Shown here: positions 18,874 through 29,241 of the stretch, piece after piece
Numbering within the stretch: position 1 is the first letter of the stretch
How the letters are laid out: each line of letters starts with the position of its first letter
Origin: Eutreptiella sp. 'Long Island Sound 2002'
Lineage: Eukaryota > Euglenozoa > Euglenophyceae > Eutreptiales > Eutreptiaceae
Length of the DNA: 64,000 bases
Assembly (NCBI GenBank): GCA_964036045.1
Contig: OZ038378.1
Span: forward strand, 43,029,228 to 43,093,227
Reading direction: 5' to 3'
The notes under the pieces: model-generated
The model's input: only the letters and a program-made list of their open reading frames with translations
The model's database searches: none
Told to the model about the DNA's origin: nothing
Translations under genes and position numbers: made by a program

Positions 18874-21513
18874 ATGGAGGACCTGGTCTCCATGTGTGAG
18901 CGTTGCTGCCGAAAGGCATGCAACCTCCGCTCCGCCGCGGAGGACTCTGACGAGGCCTGCCATTCAGGCAGCAGTGGAGGACGGGCCCGGCGCTACCGGA
19001 AGCGCGGGTCACCCAAGTCCGCGGCAAGGGACGCCGGGGCTATGGACACGGACCCCAGCCCCGTCAGGCTGTGGGAATCCGAGGGGCACTCCGAGGGCTA
19101 TCGGACAGCCTACGAGCCACCTTCGGAGCCGGAGATGTCCGCGCTGATCGCCAGGGCGCATACGGCCCCCAAGCCCGCCCTGCAGCACGACGCCGAGGGC
19201 TTGGAGAGGCCAGCCAGGGCCCGGACGGCACCTGTGCCCCGGCACACGGGATCAGAGACGGACGCCATAGGCGATACGCCCATGGACGATGAGTCTGAGG
19301 CGCCGGGAACCGCGGGATGCGCTGAATCCGGCGGAAAGCACGCTGCGTGCCACTGCGAGCACGTGTCCTTCCTCATGGACAAGTACCCAAAGATGGGGAT
19401 GGACGCCATCGTGCATCGCCTTGACCGCCTGGACAACGCCAAGGACGGTCTAGAGGAGGACGTCGCGGGGATCCTGGACGACCAGTCGGCCGCGGAGAAC
19501 CACATGGAGGAGCTGCGAGCGGATCAGGCCCGGTACCGGGAGAATCTGGAGCTGGCCCTGCAGAAGCAGCAGCAAGTGGTGGACAGCCTCCTCGACTTAG
19601 TAGAGGACATGTCGGGACGCCTGAAAAGGCTAGAGGAGCGACAGCCCCTCGCCTCAAGTCCGGAGCTCCCGGCAAAGCCGGCCGCGGTAGAGCTGGTGGA
19701 GCGGGTTAAGACCCTCAGGAGCGCCATGGAGAAACCCATGGGCGGCCCTGCAGAGGCATCATACGCGCCTCCGCGTGTTGACCCGGGTGCGCTGCCGTTT
19801 GTTCCCATGTTCAGCGAATCCACAATGCTCGGGGAACACACGGCACCGGCTGGGTCCATGCGGGAAGGGCACGTAACCACGGACCCGAGGAGCCTGACGG
19901 TACAGATGTCCCATGCCGCCCAGGATGTGCCGATCACGACGAATATGGTAGTTTATGCGGAAGAGAAGATCGAGAACCACACCATGCACGGGCGAATCAT
20001 GGGAAGCGCCAACGGACAGGGTCGAGGACATCCAGGCGGAAACCTGTGGGCGAAGGACCCCAATACGGGGATATGGACGGCCGATGGAGCAAATCCTTCC
20101 CGCATTCCAAACCCCATGGGTTCAGGCCCAACTGGACCGCAATCCATGGAGGAGAGGGATGTACGGGGAGTGTACCCACACCCCCCGGCCACAGGTGGTA
20201 TCCGTCTCGGTCGAGTGGTGGCTGGAGACGTCGGAGATGCCATCAGGATTGACGACCTCAGGGGAATCAAAATCCCCTACTACGATGGCAACCCCTCCAA
20301 TCTGGATGACTTCATCCTGGATTGGGAGGACTTCGCCGAGGAGGTCGTCGGCGAGATGCGGGGAGCGCCGCGGGACAAGTGGGTATGCCGGACATTCCCA
20401 CACCGCCTGGCGCAGGACCTGAAGGAGGAGCTGCGGGATCAGATCCGGGAAGGACTGATCAGGACGGAGCAGGCCTGCCTCCAGTGGCTAGAGGATGAGG
20501 AGCGGGTGGACGCTCAGAATCAGAAGCTGGAGGACCTGTGGTCAATTCTACTGCCGCTGGACCGCGGTGAGTTGCGGGTCCGGGAGTGGAACCGGTATCT
20601 GCGGAAGTACCGCAGATGCCTCAAGCTGGTGGAAGACTGGAACGAGGCCAGTGAGATCCGCCACTTGCTGGAGGACGTCCTCCCCGGCAACTGGAAGAGG
20701 AGAGTGGAGGACGAGGAGAAGAAGAGGGCGAAGAAGCGCGTGGCGGTGAGGATTATGGCGGCGGAAGATACCCATGCGGGTATCATGGAGTTCTTCAGCA
20801 GGAACCTGGGCGAACCCAACCGGATGTTGGGCCTGAAGAACGCCGTGTACGTGGAGGTATTTGGGGACTCCATGGGGCAAAGGTTGCTGCGCCTCAACAA
20901 CGTGGAGTGGAGGCGCGGGGAGCCGCTGAGGATCCAAGTCATCTTCGCCCGCATGAGCCTGGACGAGATCGTGAAGTACATCACGGTGAAGTTGAAGCTC
21001 AATGCGAAGAACGAGGCCCACGTGCAGGATCGGCATGGTCATGGACAACGAGGACACCGAGAGGACCGCCATCATCGGGAGATCCAGGAGGACACGGCCA
21101 ACTCTGCGGAGGATGGTAGTGGAAGTGGTCAAGATGAGTGGACCCGGGAGGATCACGATGAGGCCCATTTCTTCGCGTTTGTGGCGCACAACGTGAGGAA
21201 CCATGGGCAGGATCGGTCCGGATGGAGCCAGGTGGGACCCAGGAAGAACAGAGAAGGACCAAGGAGGATCGGGAACCCACCGCTCTCGTTCCGAGAGTAC
21301 AGGTCTCAGCACGACGGGTGCTGGGTCTGTTATGGCAAGGGAAACAACCATGCACACGACCACCGTCAGTGCAAGGTGTATGAGGCGGAAAAGAAGGCCT
21401 ACTTCGCCGCCCACCCCGAGAAGAAACCCAAGGAGCAGCGGATTTCCGATTGGAAGGCGAAGGGCGGAGACGGGGGAAAAGGCCAAGGCAAAGGCCAAGG
21501 AAAAGGCGGATGA
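18874..21513 (+). CDS. gag: Ty3 Gag polyprotein
   Basis: 880 codons from ATG 18874. The frame is open from ATG 18568, but that codon precedes the PBS and would not lie in the retrotransposon body. The N-terminal part is Arg/Ser/Pro-rich and acidic. A coiled-coil-like stretch follows (ADQARYRENLELALQKQQQV, DLVEDMSGRLKRLEERQ). The capsid-like region starts near IKIPYYDGNPSNLDDFILDW, the usual Ty3 entry motif. The C-terminus has a zinc-knuckle-like CWVCYGKGNNHAHDHRQC and a Lys/Gly-rich tail (GKGQGKGQGKGG). Gag would form the virus-like particle and bind RNA. Separated from pol by in-frame stops at 21511, 21544 and 21673. Confidence 0.85.
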   Translation: MEDLVSMCERCCRKACNLRSAAEDSDEACHSGSSGGRARRYRKRGSPKSAARDAGAMDTDPSPVRLWESEGHSEGYRTAYEPPSEPEMSALIARAHTAPKPALQHDAEGLERPARARTAPVPRHTGSETDAIGDTPMDDESEAPGTAGCAESGGKHAACHCEHVSFLMDKYPKMGMDAIVHRLDRLDNAKDGLEEDVAGILDDQSAAENHMEELRADQARYRENLELALQKQQQVVDSLLDLVEDMSGRLKRLEERQPLASSPELPAKPAAVELVERVKTLRSAMEKPMGGPAEASYAPPRVDPGALPFVPMFSESTMLGEHTAPAGSMREGHVTTDPRSLTVQMSHAAQDVPITTNMVVYAEEKIENHTMHGRIMGSANGQGRGHPGGNLWAKDPNTGIWTADGANPSRIPNPMGSGPTGPQSMEERDVRGVYPHPPATGGIRLGRVVAGDVGDAIRIDDLRGIKIPYYDGNPSNLDDFILDWEDFAEEVVGEMRGAPRDKWVCRTFPHRLAQDLKEELRDQIREGLIRTEQACLQWLEDEERVDAQNQKLEDLWSILLPLDRGELRVREWNRYLRKYRRCLKLVEDWNEASEIRHLLEDVLPGNWKRRVEDEEKKRAKKRVAVRIMAAEDTHAGIMEFFSRNLGEPNRMLGLKNAVYVEVFGDSMGQRLLRLNNVEWRRGEPLRIQVIFARMSLDEIVKYITVKLKLNAKNEAHVQDRHGHGQRGHREDRHHREIQEDTANSAEDGSGSGQDEWTREDHDEAHFFAFVAHNVRNHGQDRSGWSQVGPRKNREGPRRIGNPPLSFREYRSQHDGCWVCYGKGNNHAHDHRQCKVYEAEKKAYFAAHPEKKPKEQRISDWKAKGGDGGKGQGKGQGKGG

Positions 21514-21675
21514 AGAGGCTATGGTGGTGGACCTGGCCAAGACTGACGAGTGAGGTCGATCGAGGAGGTTGCTGAGGACATGTTGAGGACGTTGGAGGAA
21601 CTCAAAGCCCAGCAACGTGGTGGACAAAGTCCTGGCGGATCGCAGCCGGAAGGGGCTGCGGGAAGCCAAGTCTAG

Positions 21676-23720
21676 AGGAGCCCCCACGGGAGTGGGACCT
21701 CGGAGGTCTCTCCTCCGAAAATCAGTGGAATCCCAGAGAAAGCGAAGGCACATCGGGTGCCGAAGAAGGCTCCGGAAGAGCCAAAACCACTGAGTTTCGC
21801 CACTCCCAACCCCTGGATAGCCCTGCCAAGGGAAGTACATGTGGGCACGGGACATGGCAAGAAGGAAGGAGCGACCACGGAGAGCCCCGTGGATGGGCAG
21901 GACCAACCCAAGATCTACACCATCCGTGACCATACCCTTGAAGTCCTGATGCACCCGGACGTGCTAGAGTTGCATGCTGTGAGAGTCGTCCATACACCTC
22001 ATGGCGACGAGCGGCAGTTGCACTTGAAAGTGCGAGTACGGTGCGGACGAGAGGAGAAGGTGGTGGATGTGTTAGTGGATACGGGTGCCCAGGTGAGCCT
22101 GGTCCGGAGAGGGTTGTTTAACGAGGAATTCCTGCAGCCCAGCCGGAGACCGGTCCGCCTGAAGGTCGCCAATGGAGAGATCATGGGTGGTGGGGCCCAT
22201 GAGGCCACTATCAGTATGGAATTCTGGGAACATGAGCGCTTGAACCGCCCTGATCAGGCGAAGAGAAGCACTCTATCCGGGAACTTCTATGTGGCCGACA
22301 TTACCAATTGGGATATGATCATGGGGTATGACTTCATGGTGGCAAATGCGATTGGAGCCCTTCCCCATCGTGCAACGCTGGTCCGGGAGGATGATGAATG
22401 CCTAACATGGCTGTCCACGGACTGTGCATGCGGATCATCCCAATGGAATGCTGAGGAAGAGGATCGGATCGTCCAAGCGGTGCAAGCTGTGGGTGTCAAG
22501 TCCAGAGGAGACCGTGGAGTTCAGATCACGGAGTATGGAATGGCGCCGCAAGTGTACGCCAGGATGATCCAGACGCTGGGAGCCGAAGCGCCCGAGACGG
22601 ACGTCTTCGCTTCCCGCGATGCCCCACTTTTGCGGAAGTCTAGGAGGCATTGGCATCGACGAGACTCAGCCTGGCATAGGCATTGGGGTTTGAAGGAGTG
22701 GGGACCCATGTATTGGCATGGCTCCCTGGACAATACCAGACGTACGGTGGAGAAGATCATCGCGGATAGGGCGAGGGGAATCCTGGTCATTACCGGCATA
22801 GGATCCACCCCATGTCCGCTGGAGGGTCTCAAGTCGACGCTGGACTCCATCACCCTGAACGAGATGTCATTCGGGCCAGAGGAGGAGCTGTTCATTGACG
22901 CCAAGGGTGTATCAATGCCCTCCGCGGGTCAAGCGTGGGGTACCAAGGCTTTCCTGGTGGATGGGGCGCAAGCCCAGCCCACGGGTGATGAAGCATTCAT
23001 CCGTAGGGTGGAGGCGGTGCCCATGAAGGTCATGCTTGAGCCCAAGGAGGGGACAGATCAGCCTATTGATGGCATTGACGTCCTGTCCCACGCTGAGATC
23101 GACAACGTCGTCAACTACATGCAGATGGGGATGCACGACCGTGTGGCAGCCAAGAAGAGGCGGGCCATGGTCACATCTCCGCATTGGTGGGATGACAAGA
23201 TGTTGGTCACCGGCAAGTACGAGAAGAACGAGTGCGTGGCGAGGGTCATGGATCACATCGCGGACCAATACGATGGTCCGGTTGGGTCGGACCCACCAAC
23301 ATGGGATTTCCCAAGAATGGGAGCCGATAGCGACAGTCACCAGCCCGAGGCCGCAAATTTCCGAAGATTATCGGTGGGAAGTGCACCCCACGACGATGAA
23401 GACGGCATATCGGACGAGGAGAAGTCGGAATCGGACCCAGAAGAGGCCTATACCGCAGTGCGGTCGGTTGTATCTATACCGAAGCAAGCGGCTGAAGAGG
23501 CCCAGGAAAACCCGAAGGTCGCCGAGCTGAAGGAGAGGCTGATCAAGGCCTATCCGCGGCTATTCAGTGGCGTCGCCAACAGGAACCCTCCAGATCGTGG
23601 GAGGTTTGGTACAGCGAAGATCAAGCTGAAGCCGAACCCGAAGATCTATCGTCATCGGGAGTACCAACTTCAGGGCGATCGGGCCGAGGCCATGAAGAAG
23701 CTGTTGGCCGAGTTCATTGA
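21676..23720 (+). pseudogene. pol: Ty3 pol part 1: protease and spacer
   Basis: Same frame as gag, after three in-frame stops, open from 21676. There is no convincing ATG start, so it was probably made as Gag-Pol. The aspartic protease signature is clear: VDVLVDTGAQVSLVRRGLF (DTG near 22078-22089), with a later hydrophobic MIMGYDFM flap-end motif. A long spacer of about 450 residues follows, with no known domain and an acidic region (DDEDGISDEEKSESDPEEA). It ends in the RT lead-in (KPNPKIYRHREYQLQ, AMKKLLAEFIER), where the frame breaks. Protease would cleave Gag-Pol. Confidence 0.8.
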
Positions 23721-26570
23721 GCGAGATGGATCGAACCCTCCGACAGTGAGTGGGCCAGCCCAGCCTTTATTGTGCCCAAGAAGGAGAAGGGCGAGTGGAG
23801 GTTGGTGGGTGATTACAGAGGTTTGAACGAGCAGACCGAGCACGACTCGTACTCGCTTCCCCTGATCGACTCCATCCTCCAAAAACAACAGAAAAAGCGG
23901 ATTTTCACGGTGCTGGACCTGAAACACGGTTATCACCAGATGCCGCTACACCCGGACTCCAGGCCCTGCACAGCGATGTCGACGCCGCTGGGGCCCATGC
24001 AGTGGAAAGTGGTGCCCATGGGCGCCAAGAATGGCAACGCCGCTTTCCAGCGCATGATGGAGGACCCACTCGGTCCTGTCCGGGACAGTGCCGACCCCTT
24101 CGTGGATGACATCATCATCGGGTCCGGCACGGAGAACATGACTGAGGACGAGCTCATCGACGCGCATGAGAAGGATCTGCGCCGAGTGCTCAGCGAGTTG
24201 GACAAGCACAACATGGTGTGCAAGCCCATCAAAGCCTCACTCTTCGTGAAGGAAGTGGAGTTCGCGGGTCACGTGGTTGGTCACGGGCAACGCCGTCCCA
24301 TGCCTGGGAAGCTGGCGTCCCTGCACCACTGGGAGAAGCCCCAGACCATCAGCGAACTCCGGTCCTTCATGGGGTTCTGCAACTACTATTCGGGCTATGT
24401 CCCGATGTATGCAGAACTGTCGGGGCCGCTGCACAAGATGCTGCAAGTGGGCAAGTTCGATGGCCGGAAGGGGGGCAAGAAGAAGCTTGCTTGGACCCCT
24501 GAGGCCGAAGATGCGTTCAGCCGCCTGAAGGAACGACTCCTGGGGCAACTGGGGCTATTCCTGGTGGACCCGGACAAGGGATTCGTGCTACGGACAGATG
24601 CCCCGGACTATGCTGTGGGCGCAGTCCTCGAGCAGATCCGAGACGACGGGTCACATGTACCCTTGGCGTTCTGGAGCCGGATCCTGGCCGAGGGCCAACG
24701 CCGCACCTGGACCGCGAGGGAGAAGGAGACGTACGCCATTGTTAGTGCGCTCAGGAAGTGGTCTGGCCACATCGGATTGCAACCAGTAGTGGTTTGCACG
24801 GACCATCAGTCCTTGCAGAGCTGGCACAAGGAGCACGTCGACACCCCCTCGGGACTGGCGGCAAGGAGGGCCCGGTGGCACGAGACGTTCGCCAAGTTCG
24901 ACCTCAGCGTCGTATACGTCCCGGGGAAGGACAACACTGTGGCAGATTGCCTCAGTCGGTGGGCCTACCCCGCGGGCAAGGCTTGGATGGACATATCCAG
25001 CCATGGAGACGCCGAGGAAACCGAGGAGGCCAAGCGCATCATCGAGATGGAGAAGGTTATGGAGCAAGAGGGGGTCAAGTGCTTTGTGGTTATGGCAAAC
25101 CGTACGGACCGGGCCAAGTTCCGGGGTGCCCGCGTCCAAGCTATTCGAGAGGAAACCCTCGAGCAATGGATGGTGGCCCCTGTAGAGCTAGTCAGGTCGG
25201 TGCTCACAGAGGACTGGTCGGATGACTACGCGGCATCCGAGCACTGGAGCAAGTACTGGAATGCCGTGAGCGCCCCGTCGGACGACGAGTGGCCTGAGGG
25301 CTTGACCGAGGATGGGGACAAGTTGTTCCTCAAGGACAAGCTGCTGGTGCCCGAGAACCGAGTGGAGGAGCTCATTGACCATTGGCATAACGCCCAACTC
25401 ATGCACCCTGGCCGAGACAAGATGCAGCAGGACCTGGAGTGGCGTTTCAAGTTCCCTCCGGGGTACTACGCCATCCTGGATAGGTACTGCAGCGACTGTG
25501 CCGTGTATCGGGCCACGAAGAGCCCCAACCACTCCACAGCGGGCAACCCGGTGTATACGGCTATACCGGAGGCCCCTATGCGGTCTGTGGCCATGGATGT
25601 ATTCGCCATGCCTGAGGTCATCGTGGAAGGAGAGACCTACGACTGTGTCATCCTGGCGGTGGACAGGCACAGTGGGTATATCGTGGCGGTCCCTGGCAAT
25701 AAGTCCAAGAAGAAGGACAAGAAGGACAAGCATGGAGTGGGGCTGCAGGCCAAGACCGTCGCTAATGCCATGATCAGGCATTGGCTGACGATTTTTGATG
25801 TCCCAGCTGTCATCTGCAGCGATCGGGGCAGTCAATTCGTGGGAACGTGGTTCAAGACAATGTGCAAGCACATGGGTATTCGGCACGCCAAGACCGTGGT
25901 GTACCACAGCCGGTCAAATGGCCGGGCTGAGGTTGCCGGGCGGCAGATGTTCGAGAAGTTCCGCCAGCTGCACATTAACGAACCGGGCCGGAACTGGTAT
26001 AACTCGCTGTGGAGAGTGCTCCAAGCGTATCACGACCTTCCGGGACCCACTGGACTGTCGCTGCATCGCATCCTGTTCCTACGGGATCGAGTGTCACGCA
26101 CTCTCCCGTGGATGAACCATGGCAAAGTGGCCCGGGATGCGAACGCCATGATGGCTGAGGCGGACGACACGGCTGCCAAGGTGTGCAAGGCACTTCAGGA
26201 CGAGCACGACAAGAGGGCCAAGTACTTCAAGCAGGGAAAGGTCCAGAAGTATGCTCTCCAAGACACCGTGTGGGTGGAGCGGCACCACAAAGATGTCCTG
26301 TCCAGACATCGGCAGGCATCTTGGTATGTGCCGGGGGTAATCGTGCGGAAGGTCGGGCAGGATGTGTATGCGGTTCGTGTGGGGGATAACAAGATCCTGG
26401 ACCGCGGCCATACCCAGCTTCGTCCCCGAGCACCAGACCCCAGCGGACGTCCCGTCACCTTCGAGTTCACGGCCGGCGGTGTGGACTCGGACGACGAGGG
26501 TGAGGACGACGACTTCACCGCCGAGAGAATCCTGGCGGACAAGCCGGACCCGGGGACGCCCTGGGGGTAG
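23721..26570 (+). pseudogene. pol: Ty3 pol part 2: RT, RNase H, integrase
   Basis: Continues from part 1 after a -1 type frame change near 23720 (ERWIEPSDSEWASPAFIVPK). RT motifs: RLVGDYRGLN, FTVLDLKHGYHQM and the active site FVDDIIIG. RNase H: LRTDAPDYAVGAVLEQ, REKETYAIVSAL, VCTDHQSLQSW, DNTVADCLSRWAY. Integrase: an HHCC zinc finger (HWHNAQLMHPG ... CSDCAVYRATK), core Asp in SVAMDVFAMPE, Asp in VICSDRGSQFVGTW, Glu in RSNGRAEVAG. A C-terminal SH3-like part is at ILDRGHTQLRPRAP. All catalytic residues are retained. The chromodomain begins (DFTAERILADK) just before the stop at 26568. Confidence 0.88.
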
Positions 26571-26742
26571 GCTGTATAAAGTCCGTTGTAGGGGATTCGC
26601 CGCATCCAGGGATTCGTGGGAACCTCCGAGCAGTTTCGTGCCGAGGTATACCACGGTCTGGATGGACTACCTAAAGAAAAAGAATATTTCTTTGGATGTC
26701 AAGGACGTGTTGGTCCATTTGGTTGCTGCTGTAGCACCGTAA
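26550..26742 (+). pseudogene. Out-of-frame chromodomain tail of Ty3 integrase
   Basis: Following the stop at 26568, the +1 frame continues the chromodomain: GRLYKVRCRGFAASRDSWEP, then PSSFVPRYTTVW, ending at TAA 26740. The preceding half (FTAERILADK) is in the RT/integrase frame. A run of Gs at the junction (CTGGGGGTAGG) is a plausible slippage or indel site. The aromatic-rich pattern and the closing SWEP are typical of chromodomains, which read histone methylation. Confidence 0.75.
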
Positions 26743-27125
26743 TGGATCCCCCCTTGGCATTTTGTTTGTTTCTGTGATTGAGGAGACGGGTGAGGGCGTT
26801 CATCCGGGGATTTTTCGGCCTTGATTGGCCATATACCCCCTTCACTCGATCTCCACATATATATTTAATTGTGGTATACTTATTCAGGTCGACCGACGAC
26901 GTTTTTCTATCTTTGATCCCCTTGGTCCATGTTGTAGATCAAGAGGAGACCGGATATGGCGTAGGGCGCTGAGTATCAGTGTCCTCACCCCTCCCTTGGG
27001 GCGTGGGGGACGCCTACGACGTGTGTGGGGCCTCCATGTGTCCTTGGGACATGGGGGGGAGGCTTTGAGCCCATTGGGGTCCTCCCGTCCTCTCTTCAAT
27101 GACTTCCGAGCGGTAACAACGCTCT
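26743..27125 (+). other. Ty3 3' untranslated region
   Basis: Non-coding stretch between the pol end and the polypurine tract. Nothing else is recognised. Confidence 0.6.
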
Positions 27126-27136
27126 GAGAAGGGGAG
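27126..27136 (+). promoter_or_regulatory. Polypurine tract
   Basis: GAGAAGGGGAG lies directly against the TG that opens the 3' LTR. It is the expected plus-strand primer and fixes the LTR start. Confidence 0.75.
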
Positions 27137-29241
27137 TGAAGCCGGTTCGGACCCCCGTGGCCATCTTGGGGTCACTTGGGGTGTGTATCTATGTGCCGGC
27201 AAGCCGCCATTGGCTGATATCATACTCTCGTCCACCTGAACTAACCCGATCTGATAGTGTGATAGGTTTGGCCATTCCGGCTACGAGCGGCCATATTCAG
27301 AACCGAGGCGCCGCCAGCGGAGATTTACATATCGGAATATCAGGAATCAACAGGGTTTTATTATCATAATGTTTCCGTAATTTTTCAGCCTTTCGTTCTG
27401 ATGGTCAATGTATCGGTGACTGTCAGTTGGCTCGCGATTTTGCGTTAACCGATTGGTTAACTGTTATTTCCAGATATTTTGGCAGATACTCCGTTGAAGG
27501 GTCAGATTTCATCAGCGAAGGGTTCCTTGCTTCCGCAATTTTCTAAATAAGCACTCGAAATTTTAATCTGAATTTTTCGCGATGTCCAAATCGGATTTTC
27601 GACTTCGACATCGCCGCACTTGATTTGGACTTCTTCGAGTGGTCATACTCCTTTCCCTATGCCTGAATCAGGTTTCCCTTACACTTGCCACCCATTTGAC
27701 TTGGAGATATAAGGGAAACAAAAGCGAATCGTGGGACCACTTTGAAGGGCCATATCTACGCGCGAGTGTGAGGAAAGAGAATAAAGTAGGTTGGGTTGCA
27801 AGCGCCTCAGTCTCAAGTTAACTTATGAGGCATCAAACGCCTTTGGTGCGCACACATGCCTGGTGTAGCAAGGGAAAAGGGTCAAGAGGGTATAAAGTGA
27901 TATATAACTCTTGGACCGTGCAACCGAATATTTTAATGCGACTTTCGAGTGTGCCGCATGAGTGTTGGGGTTGCATAGCAACTTTCCTTGGGTTCCTACG
28001 TATTTTTAACGTGAAGTTATGTCAATGGAGGGACATGGCATATCATGGTGGGAGCCCTATTTTGAGGGTATGTGTTGTATGCATGGTATATGTATGATAT
28101 GCTCACGCCCATGTTATATATCTTCGTGTGGCCGAAGAGATGGGGAGCCATACGTGACAAGGGCTTTGCCCATGTCCCAATTGTGGAATTCAAAGCGCTA
28201 GACTAAGTCTACCGCGTATGTATTGCTCATGGTATGTTTGACAAAGAGATCCATGGGTGCACTCCCATTTTCATGGGGCATGTAGATATTAGTGGCGAAG
28301 GTATCTCCATGCGCCCGATTGGGGATCCAAGTTCGGGAATTGTTTGCAAATGGTTCGAATCATTTGTGTATTGAACCATGAGCGGATATCATGGGTGAGC
28401 AGAGAGATATACTATCATGACAACTTTGTACTTGGTCATATTTTCATGTTTTTGACCTCAATTTTTCCTCATTTTTGCATTTTGTGTACTTACCTGGTCG
28501 GCAATCAGCAAGAAGCCTATGGAGAGTCGAAACATGGTATGTTGTTCATATGTTGGCATATGCTTTGGAGTTGAACACCACCATATGCCGGATCGCGTAC
28601 TCCATTTGGCTTGCTGCACGAAGGATTACAAGAATTGGTCTCAAGATCATGGGCCGACTTGGGCAGTGCGTGGCGCCCATATCTGAAGGGGTTTCGGGGG
28701 TAAAGTGGGATGTACATGGGCATTGGCCTTTGGTCTCTATCCTCCATGAATGCTAGACTTCGATTCCATGCATGCTTTGAGCCTTCGGATAAGTGGTAAC
28801 CTCAATTTTGAGCATATATTTAATATATGGCCAATATGGTGTGAATTGGCAGTTTTTTGGGATGTTATGAGTCCAAACTCATGGGGCATATCTCCAAGCC
28901 CATTCGACCCCAAGTCCAACCAAGGTTATGTCAGGGTAGGGCATGGTCCTGAGTACCACTCTAGGCCATGACACGCCACGCCCCCAATGGGACTAGGATA
29001 TATAGGCTTGGGGGTGAACACATTTTTGGGGTTTATGTGATGACTTGTGACACATGGCTTTCAGCCATCTCATTTGACCTGGGTCAGGGTAATATGTTGG
29101 TGAGTCAAGGGAAGGTCTTGAGTCCAGGGAGTGAGGGGTTTATGGCTGTGAATGTGTATGTTTACCTCTTTCCCCAACTATGCATTATTTGTGTTCATAT
29201 GCCAATTTCAGGGCTTTCTTCCTTAGTGCAATTCTTGTACA
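27137..29241 (+). repeat. 3' LTR
   Basis: Same length and sequence as 16297-18404 apart from scattered substitutions and a 2-base indel. It goes straight into satellite after CTTGTACATGCCC. If the LTR truly ends at the PBS (18653), this copy lacks its last ~250 bases. Confidence 0.88.

Larger units (their letters stand above)
16297..29241 (+). mobile_element. Nearly complete chromodomain Ty3/gypsy retrotransposon
   Basis: 12.9 kb. Two closely matching LTRs flank gag, protease, RT, RNase H, integrase and a chromodomain, in Ty3 order. An initiator-Met PBS and a polypurine tract are present. It splits the ~209-bp satellite. No target-site duplication is visible: the left flank ends CCAGG and the right flank starts TGCCC. 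The LTRs differ at only a few positions per few hundred bases, so the insertion is fairly recent. Even so, pol carries two frame breaks and gag-pol is separated by in-frame stops, so this copy is not autonomous as it stands. Confidence 0.92.
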
